A DNA stretch of 64,000 nt from contig NZ_JAKEDU010000002.1 of NCBI RefSeq assembly GCF_021462405.1, forward strand, positions 124,001 to 188,000, in the 5' to 3' direction. A program made the translations under genes and the position numbers. Shown here in pieces: positions 45,234-53,949 of the stretch; position 1 is the first letter of the stretch; the number at the start of each line of letters is the position of its first letter. The notes beneath the pieces are model-generated. The model made no database searches. It had not been told where the DNA came from and was given only the letters and a program-made list of their open reading frames with translations. This stretch comes from Thermus tengchongensis. Lineage in GTDB: Bacteria > Deinococcota > Deinococci > Deinococcales > Thermaceae.

Positions 45234-46283
45234 CTAACGGCTGGCAGGCCGGGCCACCATGGTGAGGGTGACCTCGAGCCTTCGTCCCTCCCGCCAAAGG
45301 GTTAGCCGCACCCGGTCCCCAGGGCGGTAGCGGGCGATGAGGCGGACCACCTCCGCTTTATCCTTCACGGCCTTGCCGTTCACCGCCAGGATCACATCCC
45401 CCAGGGCCAAAAGCCTCCCCTGGGCGTCCCGCTGGGCTCCCCTTAGGCCGGCCCGGGCCGCGGGGCTTCCTGGATCCACCCGGTCCACCATGGCCCCTTG
45501 GGCCGTGGTGAGGCCCACCGCCCTGAGGAGCACCGGCGGAAGTTCATCCAGGCTGACCAGGCTGGCCCCCAGCCAGCCCCGCTGGGGAATGCCAAACCGC
45601 TCTAGGTCCCGTACGCTTTGGGCCACCAGATCCGCCGGGATGGCCACCCCGATTCCACCCACCCCCGAGGGTCCTCCCACCACGTCCGCCACCACCCCGA
45701 TCACCTCCCCTTGTAGGTTGAGAAGGGGACTACCCGAGTTGCCCACGGTGAGGGGGGCGTCGGTGAAGAGGTACTCCCCCACCTCGGCCCCCACGCTGGG
45801 GTCAGGGGAGGGGACCTCGAGGGGGCCTATGCCGGAGAGGATCCCGTAGGAGGCCAGGGGTCCTTGTCCGAAGGGAAACCCCACCACCACCACCCCCATG
45901 CCCAGGGGAAGGCTGGTGCTGGGGGTCTTGCTGAAGGCCAGCACTCGAGGGGCCTGGAGGCCGCGCACCGTGAGGAGGGCGAGGTCAATCCCTGGGTCCA
46001 CGGCGAAGCGCTCCGCAGGAAAAGTGCGCCCATCCGTGAGGCGGACGGTAAGGTCGGCAAGGCCCTGGACCACGTGGTAGTTGGTAACCACCCGGAAGGG
46101 GCTCACGAAGAACCCCGTACCCACCACCTGGTTCTCCCCAGGGGCGGTGGGGGAGCCCTGGACCCGGACCACCGCGGGCAGGGCCCTCTGGATCACCTGG
46201 CTTCGGGCCACCTCCTCGGGGGAGACCAGGCGCTGGCCCAGGGCCAAGAGGGAAAGGAGGAGGGCGGCGAGGACGAGGCGCAT
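45234..46283 (-). CDS. HtrA/DegP-like trypsin-fold serine protease with PDZ domain
   Basis: An exported quality-control protease, 349 aa. MRLVLAALLLSLLALGQ is a signal peptide. The trypsin-like domain carries the triad His70 (VVTNYHVV), Asp100 (GIDLALL) and Ser183 (VGNSGSPLLN), and GVAIPADLVAQSV ends it. One PDZ domain follows (RGWLGASLVSLDELPPVLLRA, VDPGSPAARAGLRGA, GDVILAVNGKAV). It lies 4 bases after argS and may share its transcript. Confidence 0.92.
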   Translation of the reverse strand: MRLVLAALLLSLLALGQRLVSPEEVARSQVIQRALPAVVRVQGSPTAPGENQVVGTGFFVSPFRVVTNYHVVQGLADLTVRLTDGRTFPAERFAVDPGIDLALLTVRGLQAPRVLAFSKTPSTSLPLGMGVVVVGFPFGQGPLASYGILSGIGPLEVPSPDPSVGAEVGEYLFTDAPLTVGNSGSPLLNLQGEVIGVVADVVGGPSGVGGIGVAIPADLVAQSVRDLERFGIPQRGWLGASLVSLDELPPVLLRAVGLTTAQGAMVDRVDPGSPAARAGLRGAQRDAQGRLLALGDVILAVNGKAVKDKAEVVRLIARYRPGDRVRLTLWREGRRLEVTLTMVARPASR

Positions 46284-46287
46284 GCCC

Positions 46288-48066
46288 TTACATTACCTCA
46301 GGGGCGGGGATGCCCAGGAGGGAAAGCCCCGTCTTCAGGGTTTCTTGCAGGCTCCTCACCAGGCCAAGGCGGAGTTCCCTCAGGCCCTGGGGTGCCGTGA
46401 GCACCGGGGTGGCGGGCCTCCCGTCCTCCTTGGCGTTGTAGTAAGCGTTCCAGCTGGCGGAAAGGTCCAGCAGGTACTGGGCCAGGACGTGGGGGGTTTT
46501 CTCCTCGGCGGCCTCCAGCACCGCCTCCTCAAAGTCCAACAGGGCCAGGGCCAGCTCCCGCTCGTACGGGGTGGCCTGGGCGAAATCGGGCTCGCCCCAC
46601 GCCCCGGCCTTGCGCAGGATGCTGTGGGCCCGGGCGTGGGCGTACTGCACGTAAGGCCCCGTGTCCCCTTCAAAGGAAAGGGCCTCGGCGTAGCGGAAAT
46701 CGATCTGCTTTTTGGGTTCGGTCTTCACCATGGCGAAGCGGATGGCTCCCAGGGCCACCATCTTGGCCGCTTCCTCCTTGGCGGGGTGCCTGGGGTTCTT
46801 CTCCTCGATGACCTTGAGGGCCCGCCGCTCTGCCTCCTCCAGGACCTCGTCCACGCTCACCGCAAGGCCCTTCCTCCCCGACATCTGCTTGCCCTCCAGG
46901 AGCACGGTCTCGTAGGCCAGGTGGAAGGCGCCTTCCGCCAGATCCGGCCTCCCCGCCAGGGCCAAGGCCGCCCGCACCAGGGCCTGGGGGTGGCTTTGGC
47001 GCACGTCGATGACGTTCACGGTTTCCTTGGCCGCTGGGGTGTAGGGCTCCCCCTCGGGGGCGCTGGTCCTTAGGGCGGGGTAGTAGGGGTTTTCGTAGGG
47101 ACGGAAGGGGAGGCCCTGGAGGAGGCCCATCTTCCAGAACTGGAAGGCGATGTCCTTGGCGTAGTAGGTGGCCGCCCCCCCGGAGCGAACCAGGACGAAG
47201 TAGGGGTCTTCCAGCCCGGGGATGAAGGGGCTTGCGTCCATGACCAAAGCCCCGGCGTACTTGCCCTCAGCGGGGCGGAAGACGTGGGGGCTTCGTTCCA
47301 GGATTTCCAGAGCCTGGCCCAGAAGCCCCGCCCGCACGATGTCCGACTCCCAGACCAGAAGGTCGTAATGAGCATTCAGGGCCTTCATGGTGGCCATCTG
47401 GGCCAGGAGGATGCGGTTGACATCTTCCCTGAGTTCCCCCCGCTCCAGGGCGTGGAGGACTTCCTCTATCCCCCCCTGGAGGCTTTCGTACTCGGGGTCC
47501 TGGTGGAGGCGCACGTAGGCCCTGCCGGCGAAGTGGTCGTACTTCTCCTTCCCGTCCCAGGTGAGGCCGTAGTGCCTTAGGGCGAAGAGGGTTTCCGCTG
47601 CCTGGCGCCCGGTGTCGTCGATGTAGTTCAGGACCAGGACCTCCCGCCCCGCATAGGCCAGGATGCGGGCCAGGCTGTCCCCGAGGGCGATGTTCCGCAA
47701 GTGGCCCACGTGGAGCTCCTTGTTGGGGTTCACCGAGGTGTGCTCCACCAGGACTAGCCCTTCCCGCTTGGGGAAAGGCCCCTTGGGCCTCAGGGCTTCC
47801 TTCAGGAGGTCTTCCGTGCGGATGCGGAAGTTCAAATACCCCCCCACGGGGATGGTCTCCTCCACAAAGGGGGGCAGATCCAGGCGGGCCTTGAGCTCCT
47901 CGGCGATGGCCTGGGGGGGTTTCCTTAGCTCCTTGGCCAAGGCGAAGAGGGGTACCCCGTAGTCCCCGGGCTTGTCCTTGGGGGCCCGGGCCACCTTGAG
48001 GCGGAGGTCCAGGCCCAGCTCCTTAAGGGCGGTGTGAATGGCCTCTTCCAGGGCGCGGCGCACCAT
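46288..48066 (-). CDS. argS: Arginyl-tRNA synthetase
   Basis: Charges tRNA-Arg. At 592 aa it equals the Thermus thermophilus enzyme in length. An N-terminal additional domain is followed by the class I signature HVGHLRNIALGDSLARIL, the Rossmann fold, the KMSKS-equivalent region (QMSGRKGLAVSVDEVL) and the alpha-helical anticodon-binding domain (DTGPYVQYAHARAHSIL). The ATG at 48066 is preceded by TAAGAT nine bases upstream. It is divergent from the RCC1 gene. Confidence 0.96.
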   Translation of the reverse strand: MVRRALEEAIHTALKELGLDLRLKVARAPKDKPGDYGVPLFALAKELRKPPQAIAEELKARLDLPPFVEETIPVGGYLNFRIRTEDLLKEALRPKGPFPKREGLVLVEHTSVNPNKELHVGHLRNIALGDSLARILAYAGREVLVLNYIDDTGRQAAETLFALRHYGLTWDGKEKYDHFAGRAYVRLHQDPEYESLQGGIEEVLHALERGELREDVNRILLAQMATMKALNAHYDLLVWESDIVRAGLLGQALEILERSPHVFRPAEGKYAGALVMDASPFIPGLEDPYFVLVRSGGAATYYAKDIAFQFWKMGLLQGLPFRPYENPYYPALRTSAPEGEPYTPAAKETVNVIDVRQSHPQALVRAALALAGRPDLAEGAFHLAYETVLLEGKQMSGRKGLAVSVDEVLEEAERRALKVIEEKNPRHPAKEEAAKMVALGAIRFAMVKTEPKKQIDFRYAEALSFEGDTGPYVQYAHARAHSILRKAGAWGEPDFAQATPYERELALALLDFEEAVLEAAEEKTPHVLAQYLLDLSASWNAYYNAKEDGRPATPVLTAPQGLRELRLGLVRSLQETLKTGLSLLGIPAPEVM

Positions 48067-48133
48067 CAGGGGGTTATCTTACCCCAGGTGTTTAAGGTGG
48101 GTTTAGGCGACGCTGGTTAATCTGGGAATCAGA

Positions 48134-49207
48134 ATGGGATGGCAACGGTGGGGTGGGTTAACGCTCTTGTTCCTGGGGGTAGCCCTTTCCCAGGGCATGT
48201 TGGCGGCGGGCTCTGGGCATAGCCTCTTCCTTAAGCAAGGCGTGGTTAAACTGGGCGCTTTGTGGGGATGGGGCTGGAATTACCATGGCCAGCTGGGAGA
48301 CGGAACCTTTTTAAATCGTAACCGCCCGGCGCTTTTGCTGCAGGGTGTGGTGGCCGTGGCGGCGGGCGAGGGCCACACCCTGGCCTTGGACCCAGAGGGG
48401 AGGGTGCTGGCCTTTGGCCGCAACGAGGAGGGCCAGCTGGGCTTGGGTTCCTTGGCCAGCCAAGGCCGGCCGGTGCGCGTGGAGGGGTTGCCCAGGATCG
48501 TGGGCGTGGCGGGAGGATACGCGCACAGCCTTTTTCTGGCGGAGGGCGGGGTGGTGTACGCCTCTGGGGCCAATGGGGAGGGCCAACTAGGCGATGGCAC
48601 CTACGAGATGCGGAAGTCCCCGGTGCGGGTTCAGGGGCTTCCCCCGATAATGGCGGTGGCGGCGGGGTACTTCCACTCCTTGGCCATCACCCGCGAGGGG
48701 CAGCTTTACGCTTGGGGGGCCAACCTTTCGGGCCAGCTGGGGGACGGCACGGTGGAGTCCCGCTCCCGGCCCTTGCCGGTGGAGGGCTTATCCGCGGTGG
48801 TCCAGGCCGTGGGTGGGGGTAGCTTCAGTGCGGCCCTCTTGGGGGATGGCTCGGTGTATGTCTTCGGTCTGGATTCCGCTACACCAAAGCGGCTTGCAGG
48901 CTTGCCGCCAATAGTGGCCTTGGCGGCGGGCCGGGAGCACCTCCTTTGCCTGACCCGGGAAGGGGAGGTGTGGGCCTTAGGGGCCAACGAGTCCGGTCAG
49001 CTGGGGGACGGTACCCAGGAAGGGCGGATGGAGGCCCGCCGGGTGGAGGGTTTAAGAGGAGTCGTAGCCATTGCGGCTGGGGATGCCCATAGCCTGGCCC
49101 TGACCGGGGAAGGAATCCTATATGCCTGGGGAAGGAATGAGTACGGGCAACTGGGCGACGGAACCCGGGAGAATCGCCTCAGGCCAGTGGTGGTCAAGTT
49201 TCCTTAA
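48134..49207 (+). CDS. Secreted RCC1-like seven-bladed beta-propeller protein
   Basis: A 357 aa protein with a signal peptide (LTLLFLGVALSQG) and RCC1 repeats. Six blades end in GQLGxGx after a phrase such as GHTLALDPEGRVLAFGRNE or HSLAITREGQLYAWGAN; blade five (SFSAALLGDGSVYVFGLDS) is degenerate and lacks the GQLGDGT strand. Seven blades match the RCC1 fold. RCC1 repeats are mostly eukaryotic or in large exoproteins; a short, propeller-only, exported form suggests an envelope binding protein. No partner gene is evident. The 3' end overlaps uvrC by 14 bases. Confidence 0.85.
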   Translation: MGWQRWGGLTLLFLGVALSQGMLAAGSGHSLFLKQGVVKLGALWGWGWNYHGQLGDGTFLNRNRPALLLQGVVAVAAGEGHTLALDPEGRVLAFGRNEEGQLGLGSLASQGRPVRVEGLPRIVGVAGGYAHSLFLAEGGVVYASGANGEGQLGDGTYEMRKSPVRVQGLPPIMAVAAGYFHSLAITREGQLYAWGANLSGQLGDGTVESRSRPLPVEGLSAVVQAVGGGSFSAALLGDGSVYVFGLDSATPKRLAGLPPIVALAAGREHLLCLTREGEVWALGANESGQLGDGTQEGRMEARRVEGLRGVVAIAAGDAHSLALTGEGILYAWGRNEYGQLGDGTRENRLRPVVVKFP

Positions 49208-50978
49208 CAGGGGCATCCAGGGCAGCTTTTAAAGCCTCTGCGACCTTGCGGTTCATGCCGGCCAGGCGGGCAAGCTCCTCCAAAGGGGCTTCCCTCAAAG
49301 CCTTAAGCCCCCCGTAGCGCTCCAGGAGGAGGCGCTTGCGGGTTTCCCCGATGCCGGGTATGCCGGCAAGCACCTGGAATAGCTCCTGGCTCCTCCGCTT
49401 TTGGTGGTAGCGGAGGCCGTTTTGGTGGGCCTCGTCCCGCAGATGGATGAGGAGCCTTAAGGCGGGGTGGGTGAGGGGCAGGCGGATCTCCCGCCCCTCA
49501 GGGGTGATGAGGACCTCCTCCTTCTTGGCCAGGCCCACTAGGGGAAGGCGGAGCCCAGCCTGCTCTAGGGCCCTTGCCGCCGCCCGCACCTGGCCCAGGC
49601 CGCCGTCGATGAGGAGGAGGTCGGGGAGGGGAAGGTCCTTGAGGCTTCCCGTATAGCGGCGAAAGACCCCTTCCTCCATGGCGGCGTAGTCGTCGTTGCC
49701 CGCCTTGAGGCGCATCCGGCGGTACTCCGCCCGCTTGGGCCTTCCCCCCTCAAAGACCGCCAGGGAGAAGACCCGGGCCTGGCCCTGGAGGTGGCTTACG
49801 TCGTAGCCCTCGAGGCGGTAGGGCCGGGTGGGCAGGCCCAAGAGCTCCTGCAGGGCCTTGAGGGCGGGGTGGTCCCCGCGCCTTTCTCGGAGCTTGAGCT
49901 CGGTTTCCAGGGCGAGCCGGGCGTTCCTCTCGGCCAGCTCCAGGAGCCGCGCCTTCTCTCCCCTTTGGGGCACCCTAAGCTCCACCTTGCGCCCGGCCCG
50001 GCGGCGGAGGAGCTCCTCCAGGCCCTCCAGGTCCTCCAGGGGGAAGGGGAGGAGGATGAGGGGGGGGAGGGGGGAGGCCTCGAGGTAGTGGTCCCTGAGG
50101 AAGGCCCAGAGGATTTCCTCCGGGCTCGTCTCCTCCTTCTCCACCACCCGGCTAATGCGCCCCAGGATGCGGCCCGAGCGCACCTGGTAAAGCTGCACCA
50201 CGGCCAAAGGCCCCGCCTGGGCCAGGCCCAGGAAGTCCAGGTCGCCCAGCTCCGGGTCAAAGGCCTGCTGGGCAGTGGAGAAGAAGGCCTTGAGGGCTTC
50301 CATCTGGTCGCGGAGCTCCGCCGCCCGCTCGAACTCCAGCCGCTTGGCCGCTTCCCGCATCTTGGCCTCCAGCTCCCTTAGGAGCCCATCCACCTTTCCC
50401 TCCAGCACCGCCTCCACCTGGCGCACCACCTCCCCGTAGGCCACGGGGTCGGCTAGGCCCACGCAGGGGGCTAGGCAGCGGCCCATGCTGTAGTTCAGGC
50501 AGGGGTAGCGCTTCCTTTTCATGGGGTAGCCCGAGTTCTTGCGCAAGGGGAAGAGGCGGTCGATGAGGGTTTTGATGCGCCTAAGGGCGCTGGCTTCGGG
50601 GAAGGGCCCGTAGTACTTGGCCCCGTCCGCCTCCACCCGCCGCACCACCAGGAGTGTGGGGAAGGGCTCGTGGGTGAGCTTCAGGAAGGGGTAGTGCTTG
50701 TCGTCCTTGAGGAGGACGTTGTAGGGCGGGCGGTGGGCTTTGATGAGGTTGGCCTCGAGGAGGAGGGCCTCCACCTCGTCCCGGGTGGCGATGAAGTCCA
50801 AGGCGGTGGCCTCCTCCGCGATGCGGGCCGCCTTGCCCTCGGCGTGGAAGTAGCTCCGCACCCGGGCCCTGAGGTTTTTGGCCTTGCCCACGTAGAGGAC
50901 CTCCTCCCCCCGCCGCCAGAGGTAGACCCCGGGGGCCTCGGGGAGAGGAGGAAGCTCGGCAAGCCGCACAAGCTTCAT
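49194..50978 (-). CDS. uvrC: Excinuclease ABC subunit C
   Basis: Makes both incisions in nucleotide excision repair. The 594 aa protein has the GIY-YIG domain (PGVYLWRRGEEVLYVGKAKNLRARVRSY in pattern), the Cys cluster SMGRCLAPC, a UVR helix (FERAAELRDQMEAL), the RNase H-like nuclease domain (YDVSHLQGQARVFSLAVFEGG, DLLLIDGGLGQV, RDEAHQNGLRYH) and C-terminal helix-hairpin-helix motifs (IPGIGETRKRLLLERYG). The ATG at 50978 is 14 bases from the divergent dipeptidase start. Confidence 0.96.
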   Translation of the reverse strand: MKLVRLAELPPLPEAPGVYLWRRGEEVLYVGKAKNLRARVRSYFHAEGKAARIAEEATALDFIATRDEVEALLLEANLIKAHRPPYNVLLKDDKHYPFLKLTHEPFPTLLVVRRVEADGAKYYGPFPEASALRRIKTLIDRLFPLRKNSGYPMKRKRYPCLNYSMGRCLAPCVGLADPVAYGEVVRQVEAVLEGKVDGLLRELEAKMREAAKRLEFERAAELRDQMEALKAFFSTAQQAFDPELGDLDFLGLAQAGPLAVVQLYQVRSGRILGRISRVVEKEETSPEEILWAFLRDHYLEASPLPPLILLPFPLEDLEGLEELLRRRAGRKVELRVPQRGEKARLLELAERNARLALETELKLRERRGDHPALKALQELLGLPTRPYRLEGYDVSHLQGQARVFSLAVFEGGRPKRAEYRRMRLKAGNDDYAAMEEGVFRRYTGSLKDLPLPDLLLIDGGLGQVRAAARALEQAGLRLPLVGLAKKEEVLITPEGREIRLPLTHPALRLLIHLRDEAHQNGLRYHQKRRSQELFQVLAGIPGIGETRKRLLLERYGGLKALREAPLEELARLAGMNRKVAEALKAALDAPVKET

Positions 50979-50992
50979 TGTAGAGTGCCCCT

Positions 50993-51955
50993 ATGGAGCC
51001 CGTCATGGTGGATGCCCACCTGGACCTGGCCCATAACGCCCGCGCCCTGGGGCGGGACCTCACCCTCCCCCTGGACCGCCTGCGGGAGGTGGACCCCCAC
51101 CCCGAAACCCCCCTGGTGACCCTGGAAAGCCTCCGGGAAGCAGGGGTGGCCGTGGTCTTCGCCACCCTCTTCGTGGACCCCCGGGAGGGCGGGCGGGAGG
51201 ACTGGGAGGAGGAGGTCTGGGTCCAGCTTCACCTCTACGAGGCCTGGGAGGCCCAGGGCTTGGTGCGGCTTGTGCGGGATGGGCGCGGGTTGGAAGCCCA
51301 TCTCCAGCGCTTTCCCCAGGACCGGGTGCCGGGCCTTCTCCTCCTCCTGGAAGGGGCCCACGCCCTGGCCTCCCCCGAGGACCTCCTCCCCCTAAGGGAG
51401 CGGGGTCTAAGGCTCCTTTCCCTCACCTGGGCCATGGGGAACGCCTACGCTGGGGGCAACGCGGAGGAGGGCCCCCTCACCGAGCGGGGCAAGGCGCTTT
51501 TGCAGGCCATGGCCCGTTGGGGCGTGGCCCTGGACCTCTCCCACCTGGCGGAAGAGGCGGCTTGGCAGGCCCTCGAGGTCTTCCCGGGGCCGGTGTGCGC
51601 CACCCACGCCAACGCCCGGGCCTTGGTGCCCTCCCCCCGCCACCTTTCCGACCGGCTCATGGAGGCGCTAAGGGAGCGAGGCGGGGTCTTGGGCCTGGTG
51701 CCCTTCAACGCCTTCTTGGACCCCGGCTGGAAGCGGGGCGACCCCAGGCTTCCCCTGGAGGCCTTTTTCCGCCACAAGGCCCATGCGGAGGCCATCCTGG
51801 GCCCAGGGGGAGTGGGCCTGGGCACGGACTGGGACGGGGGGTTTGGCCTGCAGGCGGTTCCCCAGGGCTTGGACCGCCACCGGGACCTCCGGGCCCTAGG
51901 GGACGCGGGCTTCTTAGGGGAAAACTGGCTCCGCTGGCTAAGGGGATGGCTCTAA
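50993..51955 (+). CDS. Membrane dipeptidase-like metallopeptidase (M19)
   Basis: A zinc dipeptidase of family M19 (renal dipeptidase type), 320 aa. VDAHLDLAHNARALG gives the first His-x-Asp pair, LLEGAHAL the bridging Glu, LSLTWAMGNAYAGG the substrate loop, LDLSHLAEEAAWQAL and CATHANARAL the later His ligands, and GLGTDWDGGFG the terminal Asp. There is no signal peptide, so it acts in the cytoplasm. The ATG at 50993 lies 6 bases after TAGAGT. Confidence 0.9.
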   Translation: MEPVMVDAHLDLAHNARALGRDLTLPLDRLREVDPHPETPLVTLESLREAGVAVVFATLFVDPREGGREDWEEEVWVQLHLYEAWEAQGLVRLVRDGRGLEAHLQRFPQDRVPGLLLLLEGAHALASPEDLLPLRERGLRLLSLTWAMGNAYAGGNAEEGPLTERGKALLQAMARWGVALDLSHLAEEAAWQALEVFPGPVCATHANARALVPSPRHLSDRLMEALRERGGVLGLVPFNAFLDPGWKRGDPRLPLEAFFRHKAHAEAILGPGGVGLGTDWDGGFGLQAVPQGLDRHRDLRALGDAGFLGENWLRWLRGWL

Positions 51956-52342
51956 GGGCACCACCGCCAGGGTGCACCGGCTTGCCGCCACCAGCCTTGC
52001 CTCCTCGTCGTAGACCTTGACCTCCCAGACCTGGGTGGTGCGGCCCACGTGCAAGGGCTTCCCCACCGCCCGGATGACCCCTGTTTGCTTCTTGCGGATG
52101 TGGTTGCAGTTGATCTCCAGCCCGAAGGCCGCATGCCCCGGGGGGCAATTCAGGAACCCGCCCACGCTGGCCACGCTTTCCGCCAGGGCCACCGTGGCTC
52201 CTCCGTGGAGGAAGCCGAAGGGCTGGTGCACCCTGGGGGTCACCTCCAGCTCGGCCACCACCTCCTCCTTCTCCAGCTTCAGGTAGCGCACCCCCAGGGT
52301 GCTGTCCAGGGTTTCCCGACCGAGGACGCGGTCCAGTTCCAT
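51938..52342 (-). CDS. PaaI-like hotdog-fold thioesterase
   Basis: Hydrolyses acyl-CoA thioesters. The 134 aa single hotdog domain has the signature HQPFGFLHGGATVALAESVAS, with the general base region and helix start, then GLEINCNHIRKKQTGVI and VWEVKVYDEEARLVAASRCTLAV. It resembles YbgC/EntH/PaaI types; the acyl substrate is unknown. The ATG at 52342 lies only 22 bases from the divergent hydrolase gene, and the 3' end overlaps the dipeptidase by 18 bases. Confidence 0.88.
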   Translation of the reverse strand: MELDRVLGRETLDSTLGVRYLKLEKEEVVAELEVTPRVHQPFGFLHGGATVALAESVASVGGFLNCPPGHAAFGLEINCNHIRKKQTGVIRAVGKPLHVGRTTQVWEVKVYDEEARLVAASRCTLAVVPLEPSP

Positions 52343-52364
52343 GCCCTGGAGTATAAAGAAGGCC

Positions 52365-52997
52365 GTGGCTGACCTGCGCCTGTTCCCCGGGCTGCTGGCT
52401 CCTCCCAGCGGCCTGGACTTTCTCGCCGGGCTTCCGGCGGAAGAGGGGCTTCACCTGGTGGCCTTCGGGGAGGGGGCGATCCCCGCCTTGCAGGTGGCCT
52501 TCCGCGAGCAGGCCAAAAGCTTGGTTCTGCTTTCGCCTATCGTGCGGAAGGACGCCCTCTTGGCGGCGAAGGTGGCAGCGCTCCGCTTTGGCCTAGAGCG
52601 GGGCGGGGTGGAGGGCTTCGCCCAGGTGGGCCGGGCCCTTTTCTTCGGACCGGAGAGCGTGGGTGACGAGGAGATCTTCGCCGCCTGGCGGGAGGGGCTT
52701 TCCCGGGAGGGGGTGGAGGCCTGGCTCTCCCGGGTGGAGGCCTTGGGGGACGAGCGCCGCTGGCTGCGGGGCACGGGGGCCCGGGTGCTGGTGATCCAGG
52801 GGGCCTGGGACGCCTTTACCCCTCCTTTTTACGGCAAGGAGGTGGCGGACTTCGCCAAGGGGGAGGCGGTGCGCTTTGCCCTCGAGGGGGCGGGCCACTT
52901 TGTGCCTTGGGAAGCAAGGGAGGAGGTCTTGGACCTGGTGAAGGACTTCGTGTCGGGAGAGGGCTTTCGTCCCCTACCGGGTGGGCTGGCCTTATGA
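52365..52997 (+). CDS. Alpha/beta-hydrolase-fold protein lacking the nucleophile
   Basis: A 210 aa protein with alpha/beta-hydrolase layout: LFPGLLAPPSGLDFL at the start, LHLVAFGEGAIPALQVA at the nucleophile elbow, a lid region, then VLVIQGAWDAFTPP and GAGHFVPWEAREEVLDLV, which hold the acid Asp and base His. The elbow reads A-F-G-E-G where G-x-S-x-G is expected, so the catalytic Ser is replaced by Gly. The GTG at 52365 lies 7 bases after TATAAA (52352-52357). It overlaps the next gene in ATGA. Confidence 0.75.
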   Translation: MADLRLFPGLLAPPSGLDFLAGLPAEEGLHLVAFGEGAIPALQVAFREQAKSLVLLSPIVRKDALLAAKVAALRFGLERGGVEGFAQVGRALFFGPESVGDEEIFAAWREGLSREGVEAWLSRVEALGDERRWLRGTGARVLVIQGAWDAFTPPFYGKEVADFAKGEAVRFALEGAGHFVPWEAREEVLDLVKDFVSGEGFRPLPGGLAL

Positions 52998-53359
52998 GGC
53001 GCACGGGCTACCTGCACCTATACGGCCTGAACCTGGTCTTTGACCGGGTGGGCCGGGGTCCTGCCGTCCTCCTGCTGGCGGAGGAGGCCAGCCTGTGGCC
53101 GGAGGAACTCCCTCAGGGCTACACCTTTTACCTCCTGGACCTCCCGGGCCACGGGCGCACCGGAGGGCCTAAGATGAGCCCCGAGGAGTTAGCCGAGTAC
53201 GTGGCGGGCTTTGTGGTCATGACCAACCTCGGCTCGCCCCCCATCCTGGTGCGGGGCTTAGGGGAGGCGGTGGGGGAGGTACTTAGGGGGAGGGGGTATC
53301 GGGTATTCCCTGGAGATTCCCTAGCGCAAAGCTTGCGAATGGCGGTGAATATGGAGTAG
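52994..53359 (+). CDS. Short alpha/beta-hydrolase-like protein, N-terminal half only
   Basis: A 121 aa protein equal to the first half of an alpha/beta hydrolase: LHLYGLNLVFDRVGRGPAVLLLAE, YTFYLLDLPGHGRTGGPKMSPEELAEYVAGFV and ILVRGLGEAVGEVL at the place of the nucleophile elbow, where Ser is Leu. The acid/His half is absent. It starts in ATGA overlap with the preceding pseudo-hydrolase. The two could pair as a split, non-catalytic fold; a decayed gene is the other reading. Confidence 0.65.
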   Translation: MRRTGYLHLYGLNLVFDRVGRGPAVLLLAEEASLWPEELPQGYTFYLLDLPGHGRTGGPKMSPEELAEYVAGFVVMTNLGSPPILVRGLGEAVGEVLRGRGYRVFPGDSLAQSLRMAVNME

Positions 53360-53381
53360 TATGCACATAGGAGGTGTGGAT

Positions 53382-53822
53382 ATGCGCAGGATTCTGGGTG
53401 TTTTAGCGGTGGCGTTCGGTCTGGGCATGGCGCAATTTTCCGTGGAGAACTTAAAGCCCTCCCTGGCGGTGGTGGGGGGTACCCAGGGCTTTGGCCTCGA
53501 GGCCTCCTGGCACTGCCTCCTCTTCCAGCCCCCGGTGGGGGAGGTGCGGCCAGCTTTGGATATCGCTAATGACTTACACGGCAACTGGAACGGGGCCTTC
53601 CTCTTCCGCTACCTCTATCCCCTGGCCGAGGGTTTGAAGGGGGGCGTGGGGCTTGGGGTGGTCATCCCTGGCTTCCATTTCGGCAACACCAGCCTTTACT
53701 TCCGGGCGGATGCCGAGTATGACCTCAAGGCTACCTTAGGAGTGCCGCTTTTCCTGGGCGGGGACCTGGGCGTCGCCGCGGGCAAGCTGGCGGCCCAGCT
53801 CAAGGTGGGCTACCGCTTCTAA
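53382..53822 (+). CDS. Small outer-membrane beta-barrel-like protein
   Basis: A 146 aa protein with signal peptide MRRILGVLAVAFGLGMA and a body of alternating short amphipathic strands (NGAFLFRYLYPL, GGVGLGVVIPGFHFG, SLYFRADAEYDLKATLGVPL, LAAQLKVGYRF). The last residue is Phe after an alternating aromatic strand, the usual outer-membrane insertion signal. A small eight-strand barrel is plausible. The ATG at 53382 follows AGGAGGTG. Its TAA stop is the first triplet of a repeat A element. Confidence 0.65.
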   Translation: MRRILGVLAVAFGLGMAQFSVENLKPSLAVVGGTQGFGLEASWHCLLFQPPVGEVRPALDIANDLHGNWNGAFLFRYLYPLAEGLKGGVGLGVVIPGFHFGNTSLYFRADAEYDLKATLGVPLFLGGDLGVAAGKLAAQLKVGYRF

Positions 53823-53923
53823 GTGCCCCGTCGTGGCTTGCGCCACGACGGGGGCCCCAAAGAGGCCATGAGCAAGCCGCTTTGGCTTTGGCCGGTGGGG
53901 CAACCTTTGCGTGCGGGTACTTA
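53820..53923 (+). repeat. Repeat A, full copy 4
   Basis: Runs from TAAGTGCCCCGTCGTGGCTTG to GTGCGGGTACTTA. The hairpin CCCCGTCGTGG/CCACGACGGGG is perfect. The first triplet is the stop of the beta-barrel gene. The other end lies 26 bases before the convergent truD stop. Confidence 0.9.
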
Positions 53924-53949
53924 GCAGCTACCCAGCGCTGGAGGAGGGT

